Part shown: piece by piece, positions 8,031 through 15,525 of the stretch | Numbering within the stretch: the first letter of the stretch is position 1 | Layout of the letters: each line of letters opens with the position of its first letter | Source of the DNA: Fen-183 sp036504335 | GTDB lineage: Bacteria > Acidobacteriota > Thermoanaerobaculia > UBA5066 | Assembly (NCBI GenBank): GCA_036504335.1 | Contig: DASXVJ010000012.1 | Location: 9,067-73,066 of the forward strand | Direction of reading: 5' to 3' | DNA length: 64,000 nt | Made by a program: the position numbers and the translations under genes | The notes under the pieces: generated by a model | What the model saw: only the letters and a program-made list of their open reading frames with translations | What the model was told of the DNA's origin: nothing | Database searches by the model: none

Positions 8031-10586
8031 ATGCCCGACGCAACGCCGCTCGCGGACCGCATCCCGCCGCGCGGGACGAACGATCCCGACGAGATCCTCG
8101 GCCTCTTCCTCGACTGGGTCGCCTCGACGGGCCTGACGCTCTATCCGGCGCAGGAGGAGGCGCTCCTCGAGATCATGGCGGGCAAACACGTCATCCTCGG
8201 GACGCCCACGGGCTCCGGGAAGTCCCTCGTCGCGCTCGGCCTGCACTTCAAGGCCGCCTGCGAGGGGAAGGTCTCGGTCTACACGAGCCCGATCAAGGCC
8301 CTCGCGAGCGAGAAGTTCTTCGCGCTCTGCAACGACCTCGGGCCCGAGAACGTCGGGATGCGGACGGGCGACGCGAGCATCAACCCGGACGCGAGCGTGG
8401 TCTGCTGCACGGCCGAGGTCCTCTCGAACATGGCCCTCCGGATGGGGCCCGCGCTCGACGTCCCGTACGTCGTGATGGACGAGTTCCACTACTACGCCGA
8501 CAAGGAGCGCGGCGTCGCGTGGCAGGTGCCGCTGCTCGTCCTGCCCGGCACCCAGTTCCTCCTCATGTCGGCGACGCTCGGAGACACGCGCGCGATCGCC
8601 GAGCGGCTCGAGCGCGACACGGGCCGCGCGGTCGTGCACGTGACGTCCGACGAGCGGCCTGTCCCACTCGACTTCGAGTACCGCGAGACCCCGCTCCACG
8701 AGACGATCGAGGACCTCCTCGCCGCGAAGAAGAGCCCGATCTACGTCGTGAACTTCACGCAGAGGGAATGCGCCGAGCTCGCGCAGTCGCTCACGAGCGT
8801 GAAGATCGGCACGAAGGAGGAGCGCGACGAGATCCGGAAGATCGCCGCAGGCGTCCGCCTCGCGACGCCGTACGGCAAGGAGTTCCGGCGGTTCCTGTCG
8901 TTCGGAATCGGCGTCCACCACGCCGGGCTCCTCCCGAAGTATCGCCTCCTCGTCGAGCAGCTCGCCCAGAAGGGCCTCCTGCACGTCGTGTGCGGGACGG
9001 ACACGCTCGGCGTCGGCGTGAACATCCCGATCCGGACGGTCCTCTTCACGAAGCTCGCGAAGTTCGACGGGACGAAGGTCGGGCTCCTGTCCGTCCGCGA
9101 CTTCAAGCAGATCGCGGGGCGCGCGGGCCGCCGCGGGTTCGACACGCAGGGGAGCGTCGTCGCGCAGGCGCCCGAGCACATCGTCGAGAAGCGGCAGGCC
9201 GAGAAGAAGTCCGAGGCCTCGGGAAAGAAGGCCCGCACGGTGAAGGGCCCGCCGAAGGGCGAGGTCTCGTGGACGGTCGAGACGTTCCAGAAGCTGATCT
9301 CGCGGCCGCCCGAGACGCTCGTCTCCCGATTCCGGCTGACGCACGGGATGGTGCTGTCGCTCCTGCAGCGGGATGAAGCCGAGCGGCCGGCCCGCAACTT
9401 CGCGTCGCTGCGCGACCTGATCGCGCGCTGCCACGAGGACGAGGGCGTCAAGCGCCGGCTCGTGAAACAGGCGGCGGTCCTCGTGCGCTCGCTCTACCGG
9501 GCGGGGATCCTCGTCCTCGAGGGCGACGCTCCGTACCGGGTCGCCGTCGCGAAGGACCTCCAGTTCGACTTCTCTCTCCACCAGGCGCTCTCGCTCTTCG
9601 CGCTCTCGGCGCTCGAGGAGCTCGACGGCGCCTCGCCGACCTACGCCGTGGACGTCCTGAGCGTCGTCGAGTCGATCCTCGAGGACCCCGACGTCATCCT
9701 CCGGCGGCAGGTGGACCGGGAGAAGGGCCGCCTCATCGCGCGGCTCAAGGAAGAGGGCGTTCCGTACGAGGAGCGGATGGAGCGCCTCGAGGAGGTCACG
9801 CACCCGAAGCCCCTGGCCGACTTTCTCTACGGCGCCTTCAACGCGTTCCGCACCGCGCACCCGTGGACCGCGGGCTCGGACGTCGCCCCGAAGTCGATCG
9901 GGCGCGAGATGTTCGAGACGTTCTCGGGGTTTTCCGATTACGTGAAGAGCTACGGCCTCGAGAGGAGCGAGGGCGTCCTCCTTCGTTACCTCTCGCAGCT
10001 CTACCGGACGCTCGACCAGACGGTCCCGGAGCCCGCGAAGACCGACGAGGTGTGGGACGTCCTGGGCTTCTTTCGGTCGCTCGTGGGGGAGACCGACGCG
10101 AGCCTCCTCGAGGAATGGGAGCGGATGCGCCATCCGGAGCTGCTCCTCGCGGAGAGGGCCGCGCCCGCCGCGGCGGCGAAGAAGGCCGAGGCGACGTGGC
10201 TCACCGAGCTGCTCGCGAACCCGCGCGTCTTCGCGGCGCGCGTGAGGGCCGAGGCGCAGCTCCTCGTGCGGGCGCTCGCGCGGAAGGATTGGGAGGAGGC
10301 CGCCGAACGCGTGTGCGCGGACCCCGCGGACCTCTGGGATGCCGGGCGCCTCGAAGCCGCGATGGCGCCGTTCTTCGACGAATACGGCGAGCTCGTCGCG
10401 GGCGCCGAGGCCCGCCTCCATCATCTAACGCAGCTGAAGTCCACGGGCCCGCGCCGGTGGGAGGTCTCGCAGACGCTTCTCGACCCGAAAGGCGACCACA
10501 CGTGGGCGGTCTTCGCGGAAATCGACCTCACGGACGCGAGCGCCCCGGACGGCCCGATCCTGAGGATCCGGCGCATCGGCGCCTGA
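8031..10586 (+). CDS. Ski2/Mtr4-like DExH helicase with DUF3516-type C-terminus
   Basis: An 851-residue superfamily 2 helicase that begins 5 bp after the preceding gene. Motif I is GTPTGSGKS (about 58-66), motif II is the variant DEFHYY (about 150), motif III is SATLGDTR (about 180), and motif VI is QIAGRAGRRGFD (about 360). The last 450 residues are alpha-helical and charged, matching the DUF3516 family best known from actinobacteria. The family is related to Ski2/Mtr4 RNA helicases, so RNA unwinding or turnover is likely but not shown. The ATG at 8031 was chosen because it starts immediately upstream of the first conserved segment; the open frame extends further upstream only as an overlap with the previous gene. 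Confidence 0.9.
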   Translation: MPDATPLADRIPPRGTNDPDEILGLFLDWVASTGLTLYPAQEEALLEIMAGKHVILGTPTGSGKSLVALGLHFKAACEGKVSVYTSPIKALASEKFFALCNDLGPENVGMRTGDASINPDASVVCCTAEVLSNMALRMGPALDVPYVVMDEFHYYADKERGVAWQVPLLVLPGTQFLLMSATLGDTRAIAERLERDTGRAVVHVTSDERPVPLDFEYRETPLHETIEDLLAAKKSPIYVVNFTQRECAELAQSLTSVKIGTKEERDEIRKIAAGVRLATPYGKEFRRFLSFGIGVHHAGLLPKYRLLVEQLAQKGLLHVVCGTDTLGVGVNIPIRTVLFTKLAKFDGTKVGLLSVRDFKQIAGRAGRRGFDTQGSVVAQAPEHIVEKRQAEKKSEASGKKARTVKGPPKGEVSWTVETFQKLISRPPETLVSRFRLTHGMVLSLLQRDEAERPARNFASLRDLIARCHEDEGVKRRLVKQAAVLVRSLYRAGILVLEGDAPYRVAVAKDLQFDFSLHQALSLFALSALEELDGASPTYAVDVLSVVESILEDPDVILRRQVDREKGRLIARLKEEGVPYEERMERLEEVTHPKPLADFLYGAFNAFRTAHPWTAGSDVAPKSIGREMFETFSGFSDYVKSYGLERSEGVLLRYLSQLYRTLDQTVPEPAKTDEVWDVLGFFRSLVGETDASLLEEWERMRHPELLLAERAAPAAAAKKAEATWLTELLANPRVFAARVRAEAQLLVRALARKDWEEAAERVCADPADLWDAGRLEAAMAPFFDEYGELVAGAEARLHHLTQLKSTGPRRWEVSQTLLDPKGDHTWAVFAEIDLTDASAPDGPILRIRRIGA

Positions 10587-10609
10587 AAGGGCCTATCCTG
10601 CGTCAGGCG

Positions 10610-10789
10610 GTGCCCGTGTCTACTCCATTTCTCCTCGGTCTCGTCCTCGTCTTAGGCGCTCTCGGGATCTGGTATTTCCGCGCCCGGTCGGCCCGCGACT
10701 CGAGGCGCGCATCCGCGGCGAGCAGGGCCCGAAACACGGCCGTCCGCAGCGCCCAGAGCGTCGAAGCCGCGATCCGCGGCCGCCGCTAG
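10610..10789 (+). CDS. Small single-span membrane protein (59 aa)
   Basis: A short frame translating as a near N-terminal hydrophobic helix (PFLLGLVLVLGALGIWYF) followed by a strongly basic, serine/arginine-rich tail ending in RGRR. The topology suggests an inner-membrane protein with a cytoplasmic positive tail. GTG codons at 10610 and 10616 are both possible starts; TATCCT at 10594-10599 lies 10 nt upstream of the first. I recognise no family. It fills the gap between the helicase and the kinase gene. Confidence 0.45.
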   Translation: MPVSTPFLLGLVLVLGALGIWYFRARSARDSRRASAASRARNTAVRSAQSVEAAIRGRR

Positions 10790-10817
10790 ACGTTCCCGGG
10801 ACCTCTCGGCGGGCGGA

Positions 10818-10823
10818 TAGAAT
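10818..10823 (+). promoter_or_regulatory. Putative -10 box of kinase gene
   Basis: TAGAAT ends 14 nt before the GTG at 10838. There is no Shine-Dalgarno; a clear -35 is not seen. Confidence 0.3.
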
Positions 10824-10837
10824 CCCGCCAGAGCATC

Positions 10838-13501
10838 GTGACAATTCAGGCAGGCACGCGACTCGGCCCCTACGAGATTCTCTCGCCTCTCGGTGCGGGC
10901 GGCATGGGGGAGGTCTACCGGGCGAGGGACCCGCGCCTCGGAAGAGACGTCGCGGTCAAGGTCCTGCCCGAGGATTTCTTGGAAGGTGAAGAGGGGAAGG
11001 CCCGGTTTGCGCGGGAAGCGAAGCTGCTTGCCGCTCTGAGCCACCCAAACGTCGCGGCGGTCTTCTCATTCGAAGAAGTTCCGTCTTCGTCTTTGTCTTC
11101 CTTCTCTCGCCACATCCTCGTCATGGAGCTTCTCGCGGGCTCGACGCTGCGCGAGAGGCTCGAGTCCGGCCCGGTCCCGCCGAAGCTGGCGGTGGACTAT
11201 GCCCTTCAGATTGCCAGGGGCCTTTCCGCCGCGCACGAGAAGGGCATCGTTCACCGCGACCTCAAGCCAGAAAATCTCATCGTCTCGAAGGAAGGCCACC
11301 TGAAGATCCTCGACTTCGGTCTGGCGAAGCGCACCGACGAATCGAAGACCGGCGAGGGAACGAGCCTTCCGACGGAGTCGAAACACACGGAGCCGGGCGT
11401 CGTGATGGGAACGGTCGCTTACATGTCACCGGAGCAAGTGCGCGGGCTCCCCGTGGATCACCGTTCGGACGTCTTCTCCTTCGGGGCGATCCTCTACGAG
11501 CTGCTTTCGGGCAGGAGAGCGTTCAAGAGAGGGACACCCGCCGATACGATGTCGGCCATCCTGAAGGAGGAACCCGCGGAGCTGTCGGCGTCCGGGCGCG
11601 AGATTCCGCCGGCACTCGATCGGGTCGTCAAGCATTGCCTCGAGAAGGATCGAAGCGACCGGTTTCAGTCCGCCAAGGACATCGCGTTCGCGCTTTCGGA
11701 GGCCTCGGGCCATGTGAAGGCGAGCGGCGCGCAAGGTCCCGCACCGGCGTCGCGAACGGCGAAGGTGGTCGGCGTCGCCCTCGCCCTCGCCCTCCTCACG
11801 TTCGCAGGAATTTTTGTTCTTCGTCGTACCGGCAAGACCGTGACGGCTCCCGCGGGCCCCAAGCGCATCGCGGTGCTGCCGTTCGAGAACCTCGGAGCTC
11901 CCGAGGACGATTACTTCGCGGACGGCATCGCGGACGCGGTGCGCGGCAAGCTCACGTCCCTGCCGGGTGTCGAGGTCATTGCGCGCGGCAGCTCCACGCC
12001 CTACCGCAAGACGACGAAGACGCAGAGGGAGGTCGCGCGGGAGCTGGATGCGAAATACCTGTTGACGGCGACCGTACGCTGGGCGAAGAGCGGGGGCGCC
12101 AGCCGCGTGCAGGTGAGTCCCGAGCTGGTCGAGGTGAAGGAGTCCGGTGCGCCCGCTTCCCGATGGCAGCAGCCGTTCGACGCGGCGCTGACGGACGTCT
12201 TCCAGGTGCAGTCCGACATCGCGACCCGGGTCGCGCAGGCTCTGGGCGTGGCGCTCGGTGCCGGCGAGGAGAAGCGGCTCCTGGAGAGACCTACGCAGAA
12301 CCTCGCCGCCTATGACGCCTTCCTGAAGGGCGAGCAGACCTCTGGGGCCCTTGCCGTTGATGATCCTGCCAGCCTGCGGAAGGCGCTCGAGTTCTACGAA
12401 CAGGCGGTTGCGCTGGATCCGGGCTTCGCGCAGGCGTGGGCGCGGGTCTCAGGAGTCGAATCGCGCCTTTACGAGCTCGTGATTCCGGTCCCGGAGATGG
12501 CGGAGCGGGCCCTCGCAGCGGCGGAGAGGGCCGTGGCGCTGGCGCCGAACCGCCCGGAGGGGTACATCGCTCTCGGCAACTACCGGTCCGCAGTTCTCAA
12601 GGACCCTGCCAGCGCGGCGGAGACGTACGCCACGGCTCAGAGTCTGGCGCCCGGCAACACGGACGTCCTGGTGGCGAGCGCTGTGTCGGAGCTGCGCCTC
12701 GGGCGGTGGGGAGCGGCCATCGACCTCTTTCACCAGGCGGAGAGCCTCGATCCGCGGTCGGTCCTGACCCAGTATCGGCTCGGCGAGGCCCTCTTCCTCA
12801 TGAGGCGATACACCGAAGCGCGGGAATCCATCGACCGGGGCCTTGGCCTCTCGCCCGCTCACCTCTACCTCATCGAGCTCAAGGCCATGACCTTTCTGGT
12901 TCAGGGAGACCTGGCCGGAGCGCGCGCCGTCCTGAAGGCCGTGCCGAAGGAGGTCGAGCCGACCTCGCTCGTGGCCCTCGTGGCGGGTTTCTGGGACCTC
13001 GTCTGGGTCCTCGACGAGAACCAACGTGAGCTGCTCGTGCGCCTCACCCCGAGATCGTTCGACGACGACCGGGCCAGTTGGAGCCTCTGCCTTACCCAGG
13101 CCTACGCCTTGAAGGGAGAGGCCGAGAACGTCCGCACGTATGCCGAAGAGGCGAGAAAGGCCTTCGAGGAGCAGCTTCGTGCGAGTCCCCAGGATGCTCA
13201 GCGTCACTCCCTGCTCGGCGTCGCCCTGGCGTATTTGGGGAGAAGGCAGGAAGCCATCCGGGAGGGTCAGCGCGGCGTCGCACTGATGCCGACGACGAAG
13301 AACGCATACTTTGGCCCCTATTTGCAGCACCTGCTCGCGCGCATCTACATCCTCGCCGGCGAGCACGAGAAGGCGCTCGACGAGATCGAGCAGCTCCTGA
13401 AGGTGCCGTACATCCTCTCGCCCGGCTGGCTGGGGATCGACCCGACCTTCGACCCGCTACGCAGGAACGCGAGGTTTCAGAAGCTGGTGGCGGGGAAGTA
13501 G
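10838..13501 (+). CDS. Membrane serine/threonine protein kinase with TolB-like and TPR domains
   Basis: An 887-residue PknB-type kinase. It has the glycine loop GAGGMGEVYRA (about 16-26), the lysine in VAVKVL, the catalytic loop HRDLKPEN (about 138), DFGLAK (about 158) and MSPEQ (about 196). One membrane helix (about 309-327) separates the cytoplasmic kinase from an external part. That part starts with a TolB/FlgO-like domain (IAVLPFENLG...DYFADGIADAV) and continues with TPR-like repeats to the C-terminus. This architecture is very common in Acidobacteriota. The usual short loop between subdomains IV and V is expanded by a serine run (VPSSSLSSFSRH). The DNA for that insertion is a minus-oriented GA-element at 11061-11082 followed by a TCTTC tract. 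A second copy is at 10971-10996. Confidence 0.93.
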   Translation: MTIQAGTRLGPYEILSPLGAGGMGEVYRARDPRLGRDVAVKVLPEDFLEGEEGKARFAREAKLLAALSHPNVAAVFSFEEVPSSSLSSFSRHILVMELLAGSTLRERLESGPVPPKLAVDYALQIARGLSAAHEKGIVHRDLKPENLIVSKEGHLKILDFGLAKRTDESKTGEGTSLPTESKHTEPGVVMGTVAYMSPEQVRGLPVDHRSDVFSFGAILYELLSGRRAFKRGTPADTMSAILKEEPAELSASGREIPPALDRVVKHCLEKDRSDRFQSAKDIAFALSEASGHVKASGAQGPAPASRTAKVVGVALALALLTFAGIFVLRRTGKTVTAPAGPKRIAVLPFENLGAPEDDYFADGIADAVRGKLTSLPGVEVIARGSSTPYRKTTKTQREVARELDAKYLLTATVRWAKSGGASRVQVSPELVEVKESGAPASRWQQPFDAALTDVFQVQSDIATRVAQALGVALGAGEEKRLLERPTQNLAAYDAFLKGEQTSGALAVDDPASLRKALEFYEQAVALDPGFAQAWARVSGVESRLYELVIPVPEMAERALAAAERAVALAPNRPEGYIALGNYRSAVLKDPASAAETYATAQSLAPGNTDVLVASAVSELRLGRWGAAIDLFHQAESLDPRSVLTQYRLGEALFLMRRYTEARESIDRGLGLSPAHLYLIELKAMTFLVQGDLAGARAVLKAVPKEVEPTSLVALVAGFWDLVWVLDENQRELLVRLTPRSFDDDRASWSLCLTQAYALKGEAENVRTYAEEARKAFEEQLRASPQDAQRHSLLGVALAYLGRRQEAIREGQRGVALMPTTKNAYFGPYLQHLLARIYILAGEHEKALDEIEQLLKVPYILSPGWLGIDPTFDPLRRNARFQKLVAGK
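10971..10996 (+). repeat. Dispersed GATTTCTT element, copy 4
   Basis: GGATTTCTTGGAAGGTGAAG, then AGGGG, inside the kinase gene between subdomains II and III; read as DFLEGEEG. Confidence 0.7.
11061..11082 (-). repeat. Dispersed GATTTCTT element, copy 5 (weak) with TCTTC tract
   Basis: Minus-strand reading AACTTCTTCGAATGAGAAGA, followed on the plus strand by a TCTTCGTCTTTGTCTTC tract that encodes a serine-rich insertion in the kinase lobe. Confidence 0.4.
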
Positions 13502-13516
13502 GCGCCCCGGATCCTC

Positions 13517-13888
13517 CTACCGCGCGGAGCGCCGTGTTGCGTGCCGCGTGTCGAACTCGACCCAGCGCTCCGCCCAGATGGCCATCGCGTCGATCGCGGA
13601 CGCGAGGTCGCGGCCCTTCTTCGTCAGGGAGTATTCGACGCGGACCGGCGTTGCCGGGACGACCGTGCGCTCGACGATCTTCTCCTCTTCCAGCTCCTTC
13701 AGCCGCTCGCTCAGCATCCGGTCCGTGATGTCCGGGATGGCGTCGCGCAGCGTCGCGAAGTGGCAGCGGGAGCGGAGCAGCAGGTAGACGATGGCGCCCG
13801 TCCAGCGGCGTCCGACCAGCTCGATCGCCCGATGATACCGGCCGCAGAGCTCGAGGTCGGGGGCGGCGCCAGCCTTCATCTTCTTCAC
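13517..13888 (-). CDS. HxlR-family transcriptional regulator
   Basis: A 123-residue winged-helix regulator. The family core is complete: C-GRYHRAIELVGRRWTG, then the HTH segment with FATLRDAIPDITDRMLSERLKEL, and a wing ending in YSLTKKGRDL. A cysteine at residue 15 (ELCGRYH) sits where the redox or electrophile sensors YodB and HypR of this family carry theirs. The gene is divergent from doxX-pirin, with a perfect palindrome at 13922-13935 between the promoters, so it probably represses both itself and the doxX operon. The start is GTG at 13888, with TATCCT (13901-13896) ending 7 nt upstream. An ATG three codons in is an alternative. Confidence 0.9.
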   Translation of the reverse strand: MKKMKAGAAPDLELCGRYHRAIELVGRRWTGAIVYLLLRSRCHFATLRDAIPDITDRMLSERLKELEEEKIVERTVVPATPVRVEYSLTKKGRDLASAIDAMAIWAERWVEFDTRHATRRSAR

Positions 13889-13895
13889 GGGGAGG

Positions 13896-13901
13896 AGGAT
13901 A
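13896..13901 (-). promoter_or_regulatory. Promoter of hxlR-type gene, leaderless geometry
   Basis: On the minus strand TTGTAA, a 17-bp spacer and TATCCT form a sigma70-like promoter. The -10 ends 7 nt before the GTG at 13888, so the transcript would be leaderless. Confidence 0.5.
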
Positions 13902-13921
13902 GCCCGTAGGATTTGGAATTA

Positions 13922-13935
13922 CAAGTAGCTACTTG
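13922..13935. promoter_or_regulatory. Perfect 14-bp palindrome, candidate HxlR operator
   Basis: CAAGTAGCTACTTG reads the same on both strands. It overlaps the -35 of the doxX promoter (TTGACA from 13933) and the -35 region of the divergent regulator promoter, a position suited to repression of both. Confidence 0.6.
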
Positions 13936-13962
13936 ACAGGTAGCCACTATACTTAATATAGT
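13933..13962 (+). promoter_or_regulatory. Sigma70-type promoter of doxX-pirin
   Basis: TTGACA (13933-13938), an 18-bp spacer and TATAGT (13957-13962). The arms ACTATA (13946-13951) and TATAGT (13957-13962) form a second imperfect palindrome across the -10. This is the best consensus promoter in the window. Confidence 0.65.
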
Positions 13963-14015
13963 TCACCTCGCCGGTGAAACACGCCGCCACGTTCGCCGCA
14001 GAAGGAGATCGACTC

Positions 14016-14525
14016 ATGGACACAGGAATTCTCGCCCTCCGGCTCGTGCTCGGGCTCCTCATGGCGGCTCACGGCTCCCAGAAGCTCTTCGGATGGTTCG
14101 GCGGCTACGGCCTGGCCGGCACCGGCGGCTTTCTCGAAGGCCTCGGCTTCCGCCCCGGCCGCGCCTTCGCGGCGGCCGCAGCGGCCAGCGAGATCGGGAG
14201 CGGGCTCCTGATCGCGCTCGGCCTGTTCGGCCCCGTCGGCCCGGCCCTCATGGTCTCGGTCATGGTCGTGGCGGCGGTCAGCGTTCACGGTGCGCATGGC
14301 CTTTTCGCGGCGACGAACGGCATCGAGATGCCTCTGCTGTACGGAATCGGTGGCGCGGCGCTCGCCCTCACGGGGCCCGGAAGCTACTCGCTCGACGCGC
14401 TCCTCGGGCTCTCGACTTACTGGACCCAGGCCGTCAGCTGGGCCGTCCTCGTGGCCGGTATCCTTGGCGGCGCCGCGAACCTGGCCCTCAGGCGCAAGCC
14501 CGCCCCGGTCGCGGCCGCGGCGTAA
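14016..14525 (+). CDS. DoxX-family membrane protein
   Basis: A 169-residue protein with about four hydrophobic helices. The N-terminal family motif LRLVLGLLMAAHGSQKLFGWFGG is followed by GTGGFLEGLGFRPG. DoxX-like proteins take part in quinone or thiol redox and oxidative-stress defence. The start is ATG at 14016, with GAAGGAG 8 nt upstream; an earlier in-frame ATG lacks this. It is transcribed from a strong promoter under a palindromic operator and precedes pirin by 29 bp, so the two probably form a redox-stress operon controlled by the HxlR regulator. Confidence 0.88.
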   Translation: MDTGILALRLVLGLLMAAHGSQKLFGWFGGYGLAGTGGFLEGLGFRPGRAFAAAAAASEIGSGLLIALGLFGPVGPALMVSVMVVAAVSVHGAHGLFAATNGIEMPLLYGIGGAALALTGPGSYSLDALLGLSTYWTQAVSWAVLVAGILGGAANLALRRKPAPVAAAA

Positions 14526-14554
14526 ACAGGTCTCTCCCGGAAAGGATCTTCTCC

Positions 14555-15433
14555 ATGGCGACACCGAATCGCTCGAAAGGCGTTCTCACGATCGAGCAGG
14601 CGCCGCCCCGGCACTGGGTCGGCGACGGTTTTCCCGTCAGCTCGATGTTCTCGTACGACTCCGCCCCGTACCTCAGCCCGTTCATCCTCCTCGACTACGC
14701 GGCGCCGGCGGAGTTCAAGCCGGCCCTCGCGCCGCGCGGCGTGGGCGAGCACCCGCACCGGGGCTTCGAGACGGTGACGATCGCCTACCAGGGCGAGATC
14801 GACCACCGCGACTCGGCCGGGCACAAGGGCCGCATCGGCCCCGGAGACGTCCAGTGGATGACGGCGGCCTCGGGCATCGTGCACGAGGAGATGCACGGAA
14901 AGGAGTTCACGAAAAAGGGCGGCACGCTCGAAATGGTGCAGCTCTGGGTGAACCTGCCCGCGCAGTTCAAGAAGGCGCCGCCCGGATATCAGGATCTCGT
15001 GGGCGGCCGGACTCCCGTCGTCACGCTCCCGGGCGACACCGGATCGGTGCGCGTGATCGCGGGCGCGTTCGAGAAGGAGAAGGGCCCGGCCCGAACGTTC
15101 ACGCCGATCGAGCTGTGGGACGTGAGGCTGCGGGCGGGGAAGACCGCGAAGCTGAACGTGCCGGCGGGTCAGTCCACCGCGCTCCTCTTCCTGCATGGGG
15201 GCGGGCGCGTCAACGGCGAGAGGTCGGTGGACGAGGGAGGGCTCGTCGTTCTCGATCGAGACGGCGAGACGCTCTCGATCGAGGCCGCGGCGGACTCCAC
15301 GATCCTGCTGCTCTCGGGGACCCCGATCGACGAGCCGGTCGTCGGCTACGGTCCGTTCGTCATGAACACCGAGAAGGAGATCCGGCAGGCGATCGCGGAC
15401 TACCGCAGCGGCCTCATGGGGCACCTGGACTGA
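14555..15433 (+). CDS. Pirin-family protein
   Basis: A 292-residue bicupin. The metal-binding residues of pirins are present: HPHRGFET (two His) and GIVHEEM (His and Glu). N-terminal pirin signatures are also visible (GDGFPV, SPFILLDY). Pirins bind Fe, and several have quercetin 2,3-dioxygenase activity. In bacteria, pairing with DoxX and an HxlR regulator suggests a response to quinones, flavonoids or other electrophiles, which is inference from context. The start is ATG at 14555, after GGAAAGGA. Confidence 0.92.
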   Translation: MATPNRSKGVLTIEQAPPRHWVGDGFPVSSMFSYDSAPYLSPFILLDYAAPAEFKPALAPRGVGEHPHRGFETVTIAYQGEIDHRDSAGHKGRIGPGDVQWMTAASGIVHEEMHGKEFTKKGGTLEMVQLWVNLPAQFKKAPPGYQDLVGGRTPVVTLPGDTGSVRVIAGAFEKEKGPARTFTPIELWDVRLRAGKTAKLNVPAGQSTALLFLHGGGRVNGERSVDEGGLVVLDRDGETLSIEAAADSTILLLSGTPIDEPVVGYGPFVMNTEKEIRQAIADYRSGLMGHLD

Positions 15434-15440
15434 GAGGACG

Positions 15441-15459
15441 CGCGGGGGCCGCCCCCGCG
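15441..15459 (+). terminator. GC-rich hairpin after pirin
   Basis: Arms CGCGGGGGC and GCCCCCGCG separated by one base, 7 nt after the pirin stop. No clear U-tract follows, so termination is only a possibility. Confidence 0.35.
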
Positions 15460-15525
15460 TGGCATGTCACTTGCTGTTGTTTCGATGAAGGTCCCGTTCA
15501 GGGGACCCGATACCGGAGGCATGTC

